The notes below the pieces were generated by a model. That model had not been told where the DNA came from. It searched no databases and saw only the letters and a program-made list of their open reading frames with translations. From Meira nashicola (lineage: Eukaryota > Basidiomycota > Exobasidiomycetes > Exobasidiales > Brachybasidiaceae), in assembly GCA_001600355.1 (NCBI GenBank), contig BCJU01000001.1, positions 4,340,013-4,404,012 of the forward strand: 64,000 nt of DNA, read 5' to 3'. Numbering within the stretch: the first letter of the stretch is position 1; each line of letters begins with the position of its first letter. The translations under genes and the position numbers were made by a program. Shown here one piece after another: positions 53,929 to 63,882 of the stretch.

Positions 53929-55575
53929 TTAACCCAACAATCTTCGACGCATTTCACGACCAGCAGCAAGATATTCATGTACAGCCAAAGAACGCATTCC
54001 TAAATTCTCAGTTGCCCTTCTTTGCAAATAATTCATGACAACATCTAAAGGACCATAAGGAACATATTTGTAAACGTCTGGAGCAGTTGTGTTCATTTCT
54101 TCGCCACTTGATGCTTTTTGTGCAACTTTTTGACTTAATTCACGACCCATTCCGTATAATTGAGCAAAGAAGATACGTTTTCTATCTTCTTTTGCTAAAG
54201 AAGCACGTTCTTGTAATCCTAACATTGCACTTTGTTCGTTATGTGTTGCTAACATGATCGAAACCGGACCAATGTTTGAATTTTGAGAAATTATATTTGT
54301 TCTCATCCTTTCGATAAATGAAATTAATGAATGATTATAACAACGATCTGTTTCTTCTTTACTTGACCATAAAGGTGAAGGTTTTCCAGATTCGATTGCA
54401 CGTTTCGTTTCAGCTTCAACATAAGCACCTCGAACTAGTTTAACACCAAGAGGACATTTGTTCTCTTCTGAGAATCGAATAGCTTGTTCTAATCTTTCAG
54501 GACATGATTTCGTATATGCTTGAAATGTTTGAAAGATTGTTGGACGTAAAGAATGATTAGCTGTTTCTTTTGATGTTGTTTGACGTAAGACATATAAGAA
54601 CATATGATCAATTGCAACTTGTGTTTCCCATGTTTCTGCATCGAGCATAATATGAACTCCACTATTTGAAGCTATATTTACCAATTGAATTAAACAATCA
54701 ATTGCTTTTTTTACTGTTTCACTTTCTAACGGTGATAGATGTTTCTGTAAAAAGTGTTGATCATCAATGCATGTTTGTGTTGGTTTGAATTGTATCGAAT
54801 GACATACTTCTGTTAACTTTTTGAGTATTTGATGTGGACAAAATGTTGTCATTCTTAAAGCAACAAAAGATCCTGATCCGATTTGTGAAGCAGCAAAGAT
54901 ACTTTCTGTGAATCTTGTCATAATTGCTCTCCTTTGTTGTTCCATATCTGTATTCAAGTTAAACTCAATCTCTTCTTCTGCATAATCAACAATCGTTCCT
55001 AATCCTTGTTGTTGTAATCTTTTTCCAGTTGAAATCATTCCTTTCACATCTCCACCACCACAAAAAGTTGCAAAGAATGTACTGTTTATCAAAAAATTAC
55101 CAAGTCCACCTAATCCTAACACTTTTAAAACTTCAAGCATTTCCGTACCATGTTTGACGAAATAAGTGATTGTGCATAATCTATAAGTAACATAAAGTGA
55201 AATTAATTCACTCCAACTTTTGTTACTTAATTGATTATCAATTTCCATTTCTTCACTTTTAGAAAAGATAGACGTAAATGTTAATGTTGCTAATCCAACT
55301 CCAGCTAGAATGATACTTTGTTTACCAATTTTGCTCTTATTTGATGATTCTTGTTCTTCTGTTTCTTCATGTTTAGATCCTCTCTTTACGAATAAAGTTG
55401 ATAATGAAGAATTGGATTGTGTGTGCAATACCCTTTTCACTCTTTGATTTTCGATTGGAAGATCGATTCGAGTTATTATTCTTAATATTGATGGACTCCT
55501 TCTACGTAAATGGCCATTAAAGACAAGCGTTGATCGTCCAACATATATTCCTTGTGAGATTAAAGAACGAAACAT
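53929..55575 (-). CDS. PUT1: Proline dehydrogenase, mitochondrial
   Basis: The product has 548 residues. It begins with a good mitochondrial presequence (MFRSLISQGIYVGRST ... RRRSP) and a hydrophobic helix at about 88-104. The FAD-dependent barrel shows family motifs: MLDAETWETQVAID, then CPLGVKLVRGAYVEAE, MLATHNEQSAM, FAQLYGMGRELS and YVPYGPLDVVMNYLQRRA. It oxidises proline to pyrroline-5-carboxylate (P5C) at the inner mitochondrial membrane and passes electrons to ubiquinone. The next enzyme of the pathway is transcribed away from the same 705 bp promoter region. No intron is needed. The symbol follows yeast usage by function. Confidence 0.95.
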   Translation of the reverse strand: MFRSLISQGIYVGRSTLVFNGHLRRRSPSILRIITRIDLPIENQRVKRVLHTQSNSSLSTLFVKRGSKHEETEEQESSNKSKIGKQSIILAGVGLATLTFTSIFSKSEEMEIDNQLSNKSWSELISLYVTYRLCTITYFVKHGTEMLEVLKVLGLGGLGNFLINSTFFATFCGGGDVKGMISTGKRLQQQGLGTIVDYAEEEIEFNLNTDMEQQRRAIMTRFTESIFAASQIGSGSFVALRMTTFCPHQILKKLTEVCHSIQFKPTQTCIDDQHFLQKHLSPLESETVKKAIDCLIQLVNIASNSGVHIMLDAETWETQVAIDHMFLYVLRQTTSKETANHSLRPTIFQTFQAYTKSCPERLEQAIRFSEENKCPLGVKLVRGAYVEAETKRAIESGKPSPLWSSKEETDRCYNHSLISFIERMRTNIISQNSNIGPVSIMLATHNEQSAMLGLQERASLAKEDRKRIFFAQLYGMGRELSQKVAQKASSGEEMNTTAPDVYKYVPYGPLDVVMNYLQRRATENLGMRSLAVHEYLAAGREMRRRLLG

Positions 55576-56280
55576 TTTAATCTTTAAGTTGATAGCATGA
55601 CGATGGGTAAAGTTATTGATTTTATATAATTATTCAAACTTTTAACAACTTATATACATTTTCAAAATTCAATCAAATCCACCGGAAAAGAAGGAACGCC
55701 CTCTATAATGAATTGTATGATGTTATACTCTCACGCGGGTAGGTCTTCGTCGTTGTACCAGGGTTTGCAAATGTGTATAACTCCTTTCTCCAAATCAATC
55801 GGCAAAAATGAACATTCTACTGTATAAACAATTGCGTCTAAAAGCGGTAAATAATATAGAAATGGAAAAAATTACGCGCCGTCGGCATTACTTCTTATGT
55901 TTAACAGCAGGGGCATTCATGCTGTCTACTCGCATTTATCATGCAACCGTGCATAAGAAATGTTAGCGGGTAATTTTTATGCGAAACGCGAAACGTAGTA
56001 AAGTGTTACTTTTAGAGCAAAAGAGTGTTAAAGTGCATGTTTCTCTTATCGGTTCCTTGTCCGATTCGCGCGGGCGGACGTGGAGAATGAAGACGTGCTA
56101 TTGCTGATTCATAGCCTTCGGCTAATTATGATTTACTCGAATACACATTGTACCTTGCTTGATCAAGCGTTGTCGTTGTATATAATAAGAAGTATAAAAG
56201 CCAGATTCGTAAGACGCAATTTTCTTCTTCTTATACATCATCATCTCTCGTACGAACGTTACCCTCTTTTTTTTACACAA
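55576..56280. other. Shared divergent promoter of the proline-degradation pair
   Basis: 705 bp between the two starts. It holds a palindrome with an overlapping GATA-type site (56045-56065) and a TATA-like stretch near 56177 before the P5C dehydrogenase. The open frame reaching upstream from 56281 is not coding. Confidence 0.65.
56045..56065. promoter_or_regulatory. ATCGG-N8-CCGAT palindrome with GATA-type site
   Basis: ATCGG (56048-56052) and CCGAT (56061-56065) are exact inverted arms around eight bases, the CGG...CCG layout used by Zn2Cys6 dimers. CTTATC (56045-56050, GATAAG on the other strand) overlaps the left arm, as expected for nitrogen-regulated genes. Yeast Put3 binds CGG-N10-CCG, so the spacing differs by two. 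Confidence 0.45.
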
Positions 56281-57942
56281 ATGGCTTCCATCACAGCCCA
56301 ACAAGGTGTTTTCGCCTTACCAAACATCGTTAATGAACCTTGTCGTAATTATGAGCCTGGATCTGCTGATCGAGCAAAGTTACAAGAAGCATTAACAGAG
56401 ATGCGTCAAGAAGCAGCTCAAGGTAAAATTCATGTTCCTTGTATCGTTAATGGTAAACCGATCAAAACATCTTCTCAATCAAAACAAGTTAATCCAAGTA
56501 ATTTCGAAGAAGTTTTATGCACTTATGATGAAGCAGATAAAGGGTTGATTGATACTGCCATCAAAGGAGCATTAGAAGCACGCGCGAATTGGGAACGTAT
56601 GCCTCTAAATGATCGCGCAGCAATCTTTCTTAAAGCTGCTGATCTTTTAGCAAATAAATATCGTTATAAGATCATGGCTGCAACTATGTTAGGTCAAGGT
56701 AAAAATATTTGGCAAGCAGAAATTGATGCTGCAGCTGAATCATGTGATTTCTTACGATTTGGTATCAAATATATGCATCAATTATACTCTATTCAACCTC
56801 CAGAAAACAGTGCAGGCGTTTGGAATAGAGTTGAATATCGTCCTTTGGAAGGTTTCGTTTTAGCCGTTAGCCCTTTCAACTTTACCGCAATCGGTATCAA
56901 TTTAGCTGCTGCTCCTGCAATGGTTGGTAATGTAGTCATTTGGAAACCTTCCCCAATGGCAGTTTACTCAAATTATCTTATGCTACAAATCTTACAAGAA
57001 GCTGGTTTACCGGCCGGAGTTATTCAATTCTGTCCTGGTCCAGCAGGTGAAGTTGTTTCAACTGCTTTAGCACATCGTGAATTCGCTTCTCTTCATTTTA
57101 CAGGTTCAACACAAATCTTTAAACAACTATGGAAACAAATTGCCGACAATATCGAAAAATATCGTTCATACCCACGCATAGTAGGTGAAACAGGTGGAAA
57201 GAACTTCCACTTCGTTCATTCTAGCGCAAATGTTGAACATGCAGTTCATCAAACCATTCGTGCCGCATTCGAATATCAAGGTCAAAAATGTAGCGCTTTA
57301 AGTAGATTATACGTTCCTCAAAGTATGTGGACAAATGGTAAATTTAAAGAATTACTTCAGGAACAAGTTTCAAAGATTTCCGTTGGACCTGTTGAAGAAT
57401 TTCAACATTTTTGTGGACCAGTGATTGCTAAAACTGCATTTGAAAGAATTACCTCTATGATCAATGAAGCTAAACAAGCAGGCGGTAAAATCATTTGCGG
57501 TGGAACATCTGATGGCACAAAAGGTTTCTTTGTTCAACCTACAGTAATCGAAACAAGTGATCCAAAGAGTGTAACGATGGTAAACGAAATCTTTGGTCCT
57601 GTCTTAACAGTTTATGCTTATCCAGACGATCAAGTTGACCAAACATGCGCTTTGGTTGACGAAACAACAGATTATTCTTTAACAGGAGCAATCTTTGCAC
57701 AAGATCGTAATGCATTAATTCATATAAGTAACCAATTACGTGATGCAAGCGGAATGATGTACTTTAACGATAAATGTACAGGTGCTGTTGTAGGACAACA
57801 ACCATTCGGAGGCGCTCGAGGTTCAGGAACGAACGATCGTGCTGGAAGTATGGCTTTACTACTTCGTTTCACTTCTGCGCGTACGATCAAAGAATCTTTT
57901 AACGAGATTCCTCATTACATTTACCCTTCCAACCTTTCTTGA
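56281..57942 (+). CDS. PUT2: Delta-1-pyrroline-5-carboxylate dehydrogenase
   Basis: The product has 553 residues from the ATG at 56281 (MASITAQQGVFALPN). Catalytic Glu lies in RIVGETGGKNFHF and catalytic Cys in EYQGQKCSALSRLY; the substrate and NAD loops LAVSPFNFTAIGINLAAAP and GSGTNDRAGS are typical of fungal P5C dehydrogenases. It converts P5C (glutamate semialdehyde) to glutamate with NAD+, usually in the mitochondrial matrix; here the N-terminus is not a strong presequence. Together with the neighbouring proline dehydrogenase it completes proline breakdown. Downstream it faces the Zn2Cys6 gene at 58036. Confidence 0.96.
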   Translation: MASITAQQGVFALPNIVNEPCRNYEPGSADRAKLQEALTEMRQEAAQGKIHVPCIVNGKPIKTSSQSKQVNPSNFEEVLCTYDEADKGLIDTAIKGALEARANWERMPLNDRAAIFLKAADLLANKYRYKIMAATMLGQGKNIWQAEIDAAAESCDFLRFGIKYMHQLYSIQPPENSAGVWNRVEYRPLEGFVLAVSPFNFTAIGINLAAAPAMVGNVVIWKPSPMAVYSNYLMLQILQEAGLPAGVIQFCPGPAGEVVSTALAHREFASLHFTGSTQIFKQLWKQIADNIEKYRSYPRIVGETGGKNFHFVHSSANVEHAVHQTIRAAFEYQGQKCSALSRLYVPQSMWTNGKFKELLQEQVSKISVGPVEEFQHFCGPVIAKTAFERITSMINEAKQAGGKIICGGTSDGTKGFFVQPTVIETSDPKSVTMVNEIFGPVLTVYAYPDDQVDQTCALVDETTDYSLTGAIFAQDRNALIHISNQLRDASGMMYFNDKCTGAVVGQQPFGGARGSGTNDRAGSMALLLRFTSARTIKESFNEIPHYIYPSNLS

Positions 57943-58035
57943 GAATAAAATATGTTTTTGAACCAATGTACATTAAAAAAGCAAATTATACAATTAAAAC
58001 AATCCTGAACAAAATGTTAATACATGATCGAGACT

Positions 58036-60717
58036 TCATTTCGATCCACTGCCTGTGAACATTAATTCATTCTCAAGAGCGGCAATGAGATCGATACCTC
58101 CATCCATATAATTGGGAAAAAGAGTGTCCAAACTCCAAATGGAAGGATCATATACGTTTAAAGATGGTATCTGATCATCAAAATCACCATTAATGGCAGG
58201 ATCGATGACTTGACCTGAGCCATTGATACTTGTCGATGGCCAGCTTTGCTGTTGTTGCTGTTGGTATGTAGGCTGTGATTGATTTGAATATGGTTGATCT
58301 GCTGATGGCATTTGCCTAACAATGTTCGGAACAGATGACGTCGGCATTGATGCAAGAATAGTTGCTGCGTCAGAAGTATCATGTTGATCGCCTCTTTGTC
58401 TCCTTATTCTTTCTTTGGCACCTTTCAAGAAAGATTTTAATCCAGGAACATACTCTCTCAACGATGGAAGATCAGAAGATGGATTCAAAAGATCCAGACA
58501 TTCTTCTAAGATTCCAATCGTTTGATCAACATCTATTAAACCATAACCTGTTCCTGAACCATTTGTACGTTTGCCTTTACGGCCAGATGATTGTTTATCT
58601 TCTTGTGCTCTATCAAGTTCGTGCAAAAGGACAAGTTGAAAGACAAGGGAAGCATGAATCAAATGTGATTCAAGAAAAATCGCTCGAACAAAAACGCAAC
58701 CTGCTTTGTCCAACACTCTACGAGATTCCAAAACACCATAAGCAGCCGTTAAGCATGAAAGTAGAGATCTACGATACTTTTCATCTTTGAATCCTTTTCC
58801 CAAATAAGCACGATGAATATGAATGAGCCTAAAGTGTGACTGGTCATTCAAAAGTCCTCGTTGTATCATCACCCTACGTTCTGCATCGTCTGGATTTTGG
58901 CTTATTGGCGCATTTAGAGCCAAAAATGGAGGTAAATTTTCCAGCAAATCAAAGAAACGTTGATCTAATATCAATGTATCGCTATACGGTAATGGTGCCC
59001 CTCTTTTGTTTTCCCATTCTACCATTTGACGTAAAATCTTGGAAAATGCAACTCCATATGCGGTATAGACGTTCTCATTAATTCTTCTACTCTCAGGTCT
59101 GCACTGAGATGCTAAGAGAGATAGATGAGGAGAGAACAAATCTTCATCCGTCAAGGGTAACGGAGGTGAAGATCGATCGATAGAATCGTTGATGTAATGA
59201 TGTTGATTGATGTGCCCTGAAAAAAGTGCATCTAGGCTAACTACATTGCACCATATTTTACGACCTAGCTCACGATAAGGTAAATTTCCTTCTTCAAAAA
59301 TTGCAATCGAAGAACCGAATTTCATCGATGAGGTGAGAAGTTGTTGCTTGTTCGGCAAAGAAGTGCTTTGTGCTACTACTTTTTCAGAAAACATTGTAGT
59401 CACATCTGATTCAGGTGGCCGTTGCAAACTTAATACTGGTTCTACTGCATCATCATAACCACTCCCTAGACGATTCAAACCCAAAGCGATAGATATTTGC
59501 ATTGCGACAACATTTGATTGTTGTAAATGAGTTGGACTGGATATCTTGGCGTGCTTCTCCATACTTGATTTGATCATTGCCATCGTACCGAAATCGTTTA
59601 ATTTCAGTAGTTGCAATGTCCAGAGGGTTGGAATCTCATCACTACGCGAAGCTTCTGCATGCAAAGCAGATGCAGCACTCATCTTTTCGTACCACTGAGA
59701 AACAATCTCTTCATCCGCACCAATTGGTAACATTCCTATTCGAACTTTCTCCTCTAAAGGCATCAATCTTCCTCCTGCCTCCATCAAACGGAATAAAACT
59801 GCAATGAAGCCCTGTCTAGGCAAGCAACGAAGATTATTCCATCCTTTTTCGTCTTTCGAAACGATAGTCGTGCGTAATTGTAAATCGTTCTCACTTGGAG
59901 GGGAAAGTCGATTTCCTTGAAATAAGAGAAGATCGAAGTCTTGCCAGAATTCCTTTATTTGCTGCTTTAGAATTGGTGTGTTGAATAGACATCGTGCTGG
60001 TTCCAAATCTTGTATATAAACATCAACCAAACGTTCCACAACTATGCGGGATGGCAGCCTCTTTAGACTTGCTAGTAAATCAGACGAATCTACCAAAGTA
60101 TTGGGATCAATAATGTAGGGGAAAAAGGCATTTGGTGCACGAAATCCGCCAAATGCTGAGAAATGTACTCTGCGTGCAACTGCATTAGGCGCAATCTTGG
60201 CATTGTAGTACAACATCTCCAGAAGATCCTTTGAACCTTTTTTCACTGAATTTGACGATGTGAGTGCAGTCGTGGTATCGGAACCCTTTCTTATGCTAAC
60301 CTCACGCTCTTCATTTTCTTCATCTTCCTCTGAATTTGACGATGACGATTGCGACGTAAGAGAACTTCTCCTCCTTTTTAGCCTCTTGAGTACTGCGTTC
60401 ACGATATGATCGACATTAGGAGAGCCATTTCGTTCGGTGCTAGAGGCTGATCGGCGTTTTTGTCGATGTACAGATTTGCTGCTATTTTTCTGTATGTTGT
60501 TATCCAAGGTATTTTTCCTTTCTTCCGGTAAACTTCCATATCTACATTCACCACGAATTCCACGAATTACGCAACTTTGACATTGTGGTTCACCTCTATC
60601 ACATTTAATCTTTCTTGTTTTGCATTGAATGCAACTTAATGCTTTCCTATTCCTTCTTTTCTTATTCTCTTCATCATGCCCTGAATGATTTCTTGATATA
60701 GGACAAGAGGAATGCAT
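58036..60717 (-). CDS. Zn2Cys6 transcription factor
   Basis: The product has 893 residues. The zinc cluster uses Cys 29, 32, 39, 46, 49 and 58 (SCIQCKTRKIKCDRGEPQC ... CVIRGIRGEC), with eight residues in the last gap. A Lys/Arg/Ser-rich linker and an acidic stretch follow, then a regulator region with HFSAFGGFRAPNAFFPYIID. A glutamine run (TYQQQQQQSW) lies near residue 850. It is convergent with the P5C dehydrogenase (93 bp apart), so it may regulate the proline genes, as PrnA and Put3 do elsewhere, but the zinc cluster does not by itself mark it as their orthologue. Its promoter is shared with the GNAT gene. Confidence 0.93.
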   Translation of the reverse strand: MHSSCPISRNHSGHDEENKKRRNRKALSCIQCKTRKIKCDRGEPQCQSCVIRGIRGECRYGSLPEERKNTLDNNIQKNSSKSVHRQKRRSASSTERNGSPNVDHIVNAVLKRLKRRRSSLTSQSSSSNSEEDEENEEREVSIRKGSDTTTALTSSNSVKKGSKDLLEMLYYNAKIAPNAVARRVHFSAFGGFRAPNAFFPYIIDPNTLVDSSDLLASLKRLPSRIVVERLVDVYIQDLEPARCLFNTPILKQQIKEFWQDFDLLLFQGNRLSPPSENDLQLRTTIVSKDEKGWNNLRCLPRQGFIAVLFRLMEAGGRLMPLEEKVRIGMLPIGADEEIVSQWYEKMSAASALHAEASRSDEIPTLWTLQLLKLNDFGTMAMIKSSMEKHAKISSPTHLQQSNVVAMQISIALGLNRLGSGYDDAVEPVLSLQRPPESDVTTMFSEKVVAQSTSLPNKQQLLTSSMKFGSSIAIFEEGNLPYRELGRKIWCNVVSLDALFSGHINQHHYINDSIDRSSPPLPLTDEDLFSPHLSLLASQCRPESRRINENVYTAYGVAFSKILRQMVEWENKRGAPLPYSDTLILDQRFFDLLENLPPFLALNAPISQNPDDAERRVMIQRGLLNDQSHFRLIHIHRAYLGKGFKDEKYRRSLLSCLTAAYGVLESRRVLDKAGCVFVRAIFLESHLIHASLVFQLVLLHELDRAQEDKQSSGRKGKRTNGSGTGYGLIDVDQTIGILEECLDLLNPSSDLPSLREYVPGLKSFLKGAKERIRRQRGDQHDTSDAATILASMPTSSVPNIVRQMPSADQPYSNQSQPTYQQQQQQSWPSTSINGSGQVIDPAINGDFDDQIPSLNVYDPSIWSLDTLFPNYMDGGIDLIAALENELMFTGSGSK

Positions 60718-60976
60718 GAAACAAAGCGGGAAGGTTGGATCGTGATGGAGGAAGAAAAGGGGGAAGGTTGTTGACTTAGTAAGCCCTGCTTGATTGGATT
60801 ACCGATTTCATGCAGGTCAGACAGTAGAGCACCCACGCTAAGCCCTGCGCCAGATCAGAGCCAAAGTAGGAGCATGCATACATTCACGATCAGGGCACAA
60901 GCAACCTTAATTTAAGCTTTAGCGTAAAAAGGGTGTGTCATTTTCCTGATCATGATGTGATGGTTCTTGATAAGAT

Positions 60977-61561
60977 ATGGAGAATCCACAGCCTATACTA
61001 GAAACCTCAAGATTAATCTTGCGTCCCTTATGTCAAGATGACATTATCAACATATTCACTTTAGGTGGCGATGTTGATGTTGCTTCCACTACGGGACTTC
61101 CTCATCCATACACAGAAGAACGAGCGAAAGATTTTGTCGAAAAACAAGCAAGAGTGTACAAAGATGGCGAATGTATAAATTTTGCTATTTGTGCGAAAGA
61201 TGAAGATTCTGCTATGGATATTGGATCAACGATTGGCAAATTGATGGGCGTGATTGGACTATATTTGAATCTTGCAAACAAGAGATCTGAATTAGGCTAT
61301 TGGCTTGGAAAACCATTTTGGGGTAAAGGAATCACATTTGAATCTGCCAAAGCTGTCATAAAATACGGCTTTAAGGATTTACAGTTGAACAGGATATATG
61401 CGAATCATGTTACGCGTAATGTTGCATCTGGCCGAATAATGAAAAAGTTGGGTATGCGATTCGAAGGAACATTTCATCAACACATTTTTAAATGGGGCAC
61501 TAGTGAAGATTCGGAAAATTATGCAATTTTGGCAAGCGAATGGCAAAAGAATGAAAAGTGA
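60977..61561 (+). CDS. GNAT acetyltransferase, RimJ/RimL type
   Basis: The product has 194 residues. It starts ETSRLILRPLCQDD, the usual first strand of this group, and carries the acetyl-CoA motif LGYWLGKPFWGKGITFESAK, then NRIYANHVTRNVASGRIMKK and LGMRFEGTF. Full family length. These enzymes acetylate amines, from ribosomal N-termini to antibiotics and spermidine; the substrate is not evident. Divergent from the Zn2Cys6 gene, 259 bp apart. Confidence 0.93.
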   Translation: MENPQPILETSRLILRPLCQDDIINIFTLGGDVDVASTTGLPHPYTEERAKDFVEKQARVYKDGECINFAICAKDEDSAMDIGSTIGKLMGVIGLYLNLANKRSELGYWLGKPFWGKGITFESAKAVIKYGFKDLQLNRIYANHVTRNVASGRIMKKLGMRFEGTFHQHIFKWGTSEDSENYAILASEWQKNEK

Positions 61562-61617
61562 TTCACATTTTGAACAAAAACACTTCACACACGATCATAT
61601 TGAAGATACACCATTTG

Positions 61618-62311
61618 TTAGAGAATCAAAGAAGAAAATACGCCTAAACCAACAGTAACTCCATATAAAGCGGTTCTGATCAAATGTCTTGCAAACCACT
61701 TTTGCAAAAGTTCACCAGCTGTAGATGCTTCGAGAGTTGTAAAACTTCCTGATTTTTTAGCTAATGCCATCAAAGCTTCATTTGTTGGTTTGACTGGAGG
61801 GATTGATTAAACAAAGGTCAGAAAATGTTTCGAGTGTATAGTTGAAATTGATACTTACGAGCTATAATCGTAAAAGGCAAAGGTATAACGGCAAATGCTG
61901 TTGCGATTCGAAGGAATAATCTTGCATTTGATGATAATCTCGCATCCAATACTTTTGGAACTCTGAAAGAAGCTAATAAGAAAGAAGCAGATGCTAATGA
62001 AGCGCTAGCTGCAAAGAAAGGCTGTAGTGAAAAATGACAATCAGCATCATATAACCTTGTTCTTCCTATTGAAATTCACTCACCATAGCTTTAGCAAAGA
62101 ACCAATCCCATTGACGAACAGCGACTTCGATTGGAATTCCATTTTGCTGTCTAGAAGCTGGATTTGAGATCAAAGGAACTAAACCGAAAATATTTGCACC
62201 AACATTTGCAAAGAAAAAGAAACTTGAAAATCCAATTCCTGCTCCTGTTAAGAATCGATAAGGTGTCACATTTGACAAAGCATGATTAAAGACAAATGAT
62301 AGATCAGACAT
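61618..62311 (-). CDS. DUF1772 (anthrone-oxygenase-like) membrane protein, three exons
   Basis: Exons 62311-62084, 62021-61859 and 61793-61618, with introns of 62 and 65 bp (GTGAGT and GTAAGT donors), give 188 residues. The last exons supply the family signature IALKPTNEALMALAKKSG and LLQKWFARHLIRTALYG. Four hydrophobic segments: about 20-46, 75-95, 110-128 and 168-186. DUF1772 proteins are small membrane proteins; some act as anthrone oxygenases in polyketide pathways, others have no known role. No polyketide synthase is nearby, so a metabolic role is open. The ATG at 62311 is chosen; the frame extends two non-ATG codons further. Confidence 0.85.
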
Positions 62312-62892
62312 TTTCAATGGAAAAATGATAAAAAGAGATAAGGTGGAAGGTTGATAGAGTGTTCAAGAATTGGGAAAAGGGTAAAAACAGTATGATCTGT
62401 GCGTGCATATTGGACCCATGTACATGCATCTCCTTAATCTATAATAAAGTTGGCGCGTCTACTCTGATCCTACTCGGGAAGGGAAATATGGCGGGAAATG
62501 GTTTTTATCTGCCCTTGCGCGCCAACTTTATTCATGCACAGCCGCTTTCCACCAAATCTGTATAAATTAAAAGGGCCCGTTAACCCACACGTTCCTACTT
62601 ATGCAACCTAAACGGAACCTTCCGCCAATTTTTTGAGGCAGACAGACAGACACGCACAAAGTTGGACTTTTATTTCTTTTTTGGCTATGCTGTGCAAATT
62701 TATTCTTTTTGACCTGATTCCATGTGACATTTGCACTGCAATTTTTTATTCTCCGACAGAAAGTTGAGACAATGTGTATAAGCTGTCAAACAGAAAGTGT
62801 TGTACAGAAATTGAATAAGATATAAAAAGGAGAAGATTTGTGATCTGATGTTAAAGGTTGAATCTTCATCCATCCTTTTTTCCAAATAAATC
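62312..62892. other. Divergent promoter of DUF1772 and GH114 genes
   Basis: TATAAAAAGG at 62821-62830 lies 72 bp before the GH114 start. Nothing else stands out. Confidence 0.5.
62821..62830 (+). promoter_or_regulatory. TATA box of the GH114 gene
   Basis: TATAAAAAGG, 72 bp before the ATG at 62893. Confidence 0.55.
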
Positions 62893-63882
62893 ATGAGCGA
62901 TATCGAAATAAATAAAGCATCCTCTTCCTTCGAGGAAGAAAGTAGAAAGACAAGCCAACGTAAATATATCCTCGCTGGACTTGGCTTATTATTGCTTATC
63001 GCTATCGGATTAGGAGTTGGATTGGGTGTTGGATTAAGTCGCAAAAATGATGACAGTTCAGATGATAGTGGCTCGAATGAGTCATCATCAGATCCATCAG
63101 GACCAACGTTAAGCAATAATAGTTCAAGCAGTAATTCATCTATTTGGCAACCTTCAGCGGGTACTACATGGAATTACCTTTTATTAAGTCCTCCTTTAAG
63201 CAATGCAACAAATGGAACTCAAGCTTTAGGAATGGATTTATTCGATGTTAAAACAGAAATCGTACAAGGTCTACAAGCAAATGGAGCAAAAGTTATTTGT
63301 TATTTTAGTGCAGGAAGTTATGAAGATTGGAGACCTGATCAATCACAGTTTCAATCAAACGATTTAGGTAAATCACTTAAAGGTTGGAAAGGTGAAAAGT
63401 GGCTAAATGTTAGTTCACCAAGTGTTCATAAAATTATGGAAGCAAGAATGGACTTAGCAGTTGAAAAGCATTGTGATGCAATAGATCCAGACAATGTTGA
63501 TGGATACGATAATGATAACGGATTAGGTTTAACTGAAACGGATGCAATCAATTACCTAAGCTTTTTATCAACTGCAGCTCATTCTCGTGGATTAGCAATC
63601 GGCTTAAAGAATGCGGGTGGAATTGTGGATAATGTAGTAAACGCTTTTCAATTTAGCGTTCAAGAACAATGTGAACAAACAAAAGAATGTGAACAATATA
63701 CACCTTTTATTTCACAAAATAAACCAGTCTTTCATGTCGAATATCCAAAAGGTGATAAAACAAACGATAACGTCAATATATCCGATAGCCAAAAACAAGA
63801 AATTTGTAACGATTCAACTGCAAAAGGGTTTTCTACTATTATGAAGAATATGAGTTTAGATAGTTGGATTGAATCTTGTTAA
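62893..63882 (+). CDS. GH114 glycosidase, type II membrane-anchored
   Basis: The product has 329 residues. After a short cytosolic part (MSDIEINKASSSFEEESRKT) comes one transmembrane helix at about 27-50 (a Leu/Gly/Val run), then a Ser/Asn-rich stalk (50-85). The catalytic domain has GH114 motifs: GAKVICYFSAGSYEDWRPD, HCDAIDPDNVDGYDNDNG and LAIGLKNAGGI, then FHVEYPKGD. GH114 enzymes are endo-alpha-1,4-polygalactosaminidases that cut galactosamine-rich polymers of fungal walls and biofilms. The Asp in AIDPDN and Glu in HVEYP fit the expected catalytic pair. Anchoring suggests action on its own cell surface or nearby polymer. Confidence 0.9.
   Translation: MSDIEINKASSSFEEESRKTSQRKYILAGLGLLLLIAIGLGVGLGVGLSRKNDDSSDDSGSNESSSDPSGPTLSNNSSSSNSSIWQPSAGTTWNYLLLSPPLSNATNGTQALGMDLFDVKTEIVQGLQANGAKVICYFSAGSYEDWRPDQSQFQSNDLGKSLKGWKGEKWLNVSSPSVHKIMEARMDLAVEKHCDAIDPDNVDGYDNDNGLGLTETDAINYLSFLSTAAHSRGLAIGLKNAGGIVDNVVNAFQFSVQEQCEQTKECEQYTPFISQNKPVFHVEYPKGDKTNDNVNISDSQKQEICNDSTAKGFSTIMKNMSLDSWIESC

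Noticed and set aside
56080..56280. Upstream extension of the P5C dehydrogenase frame
   Set aside because: It covers the TATA region; the family start fits the ATG at 56281.
58036..60717. Naming the Zn2Cys6 gene PUT3 or prnA
   Set aside because: Position suggests a link, but no diagnostic sequence feature supports orthology.
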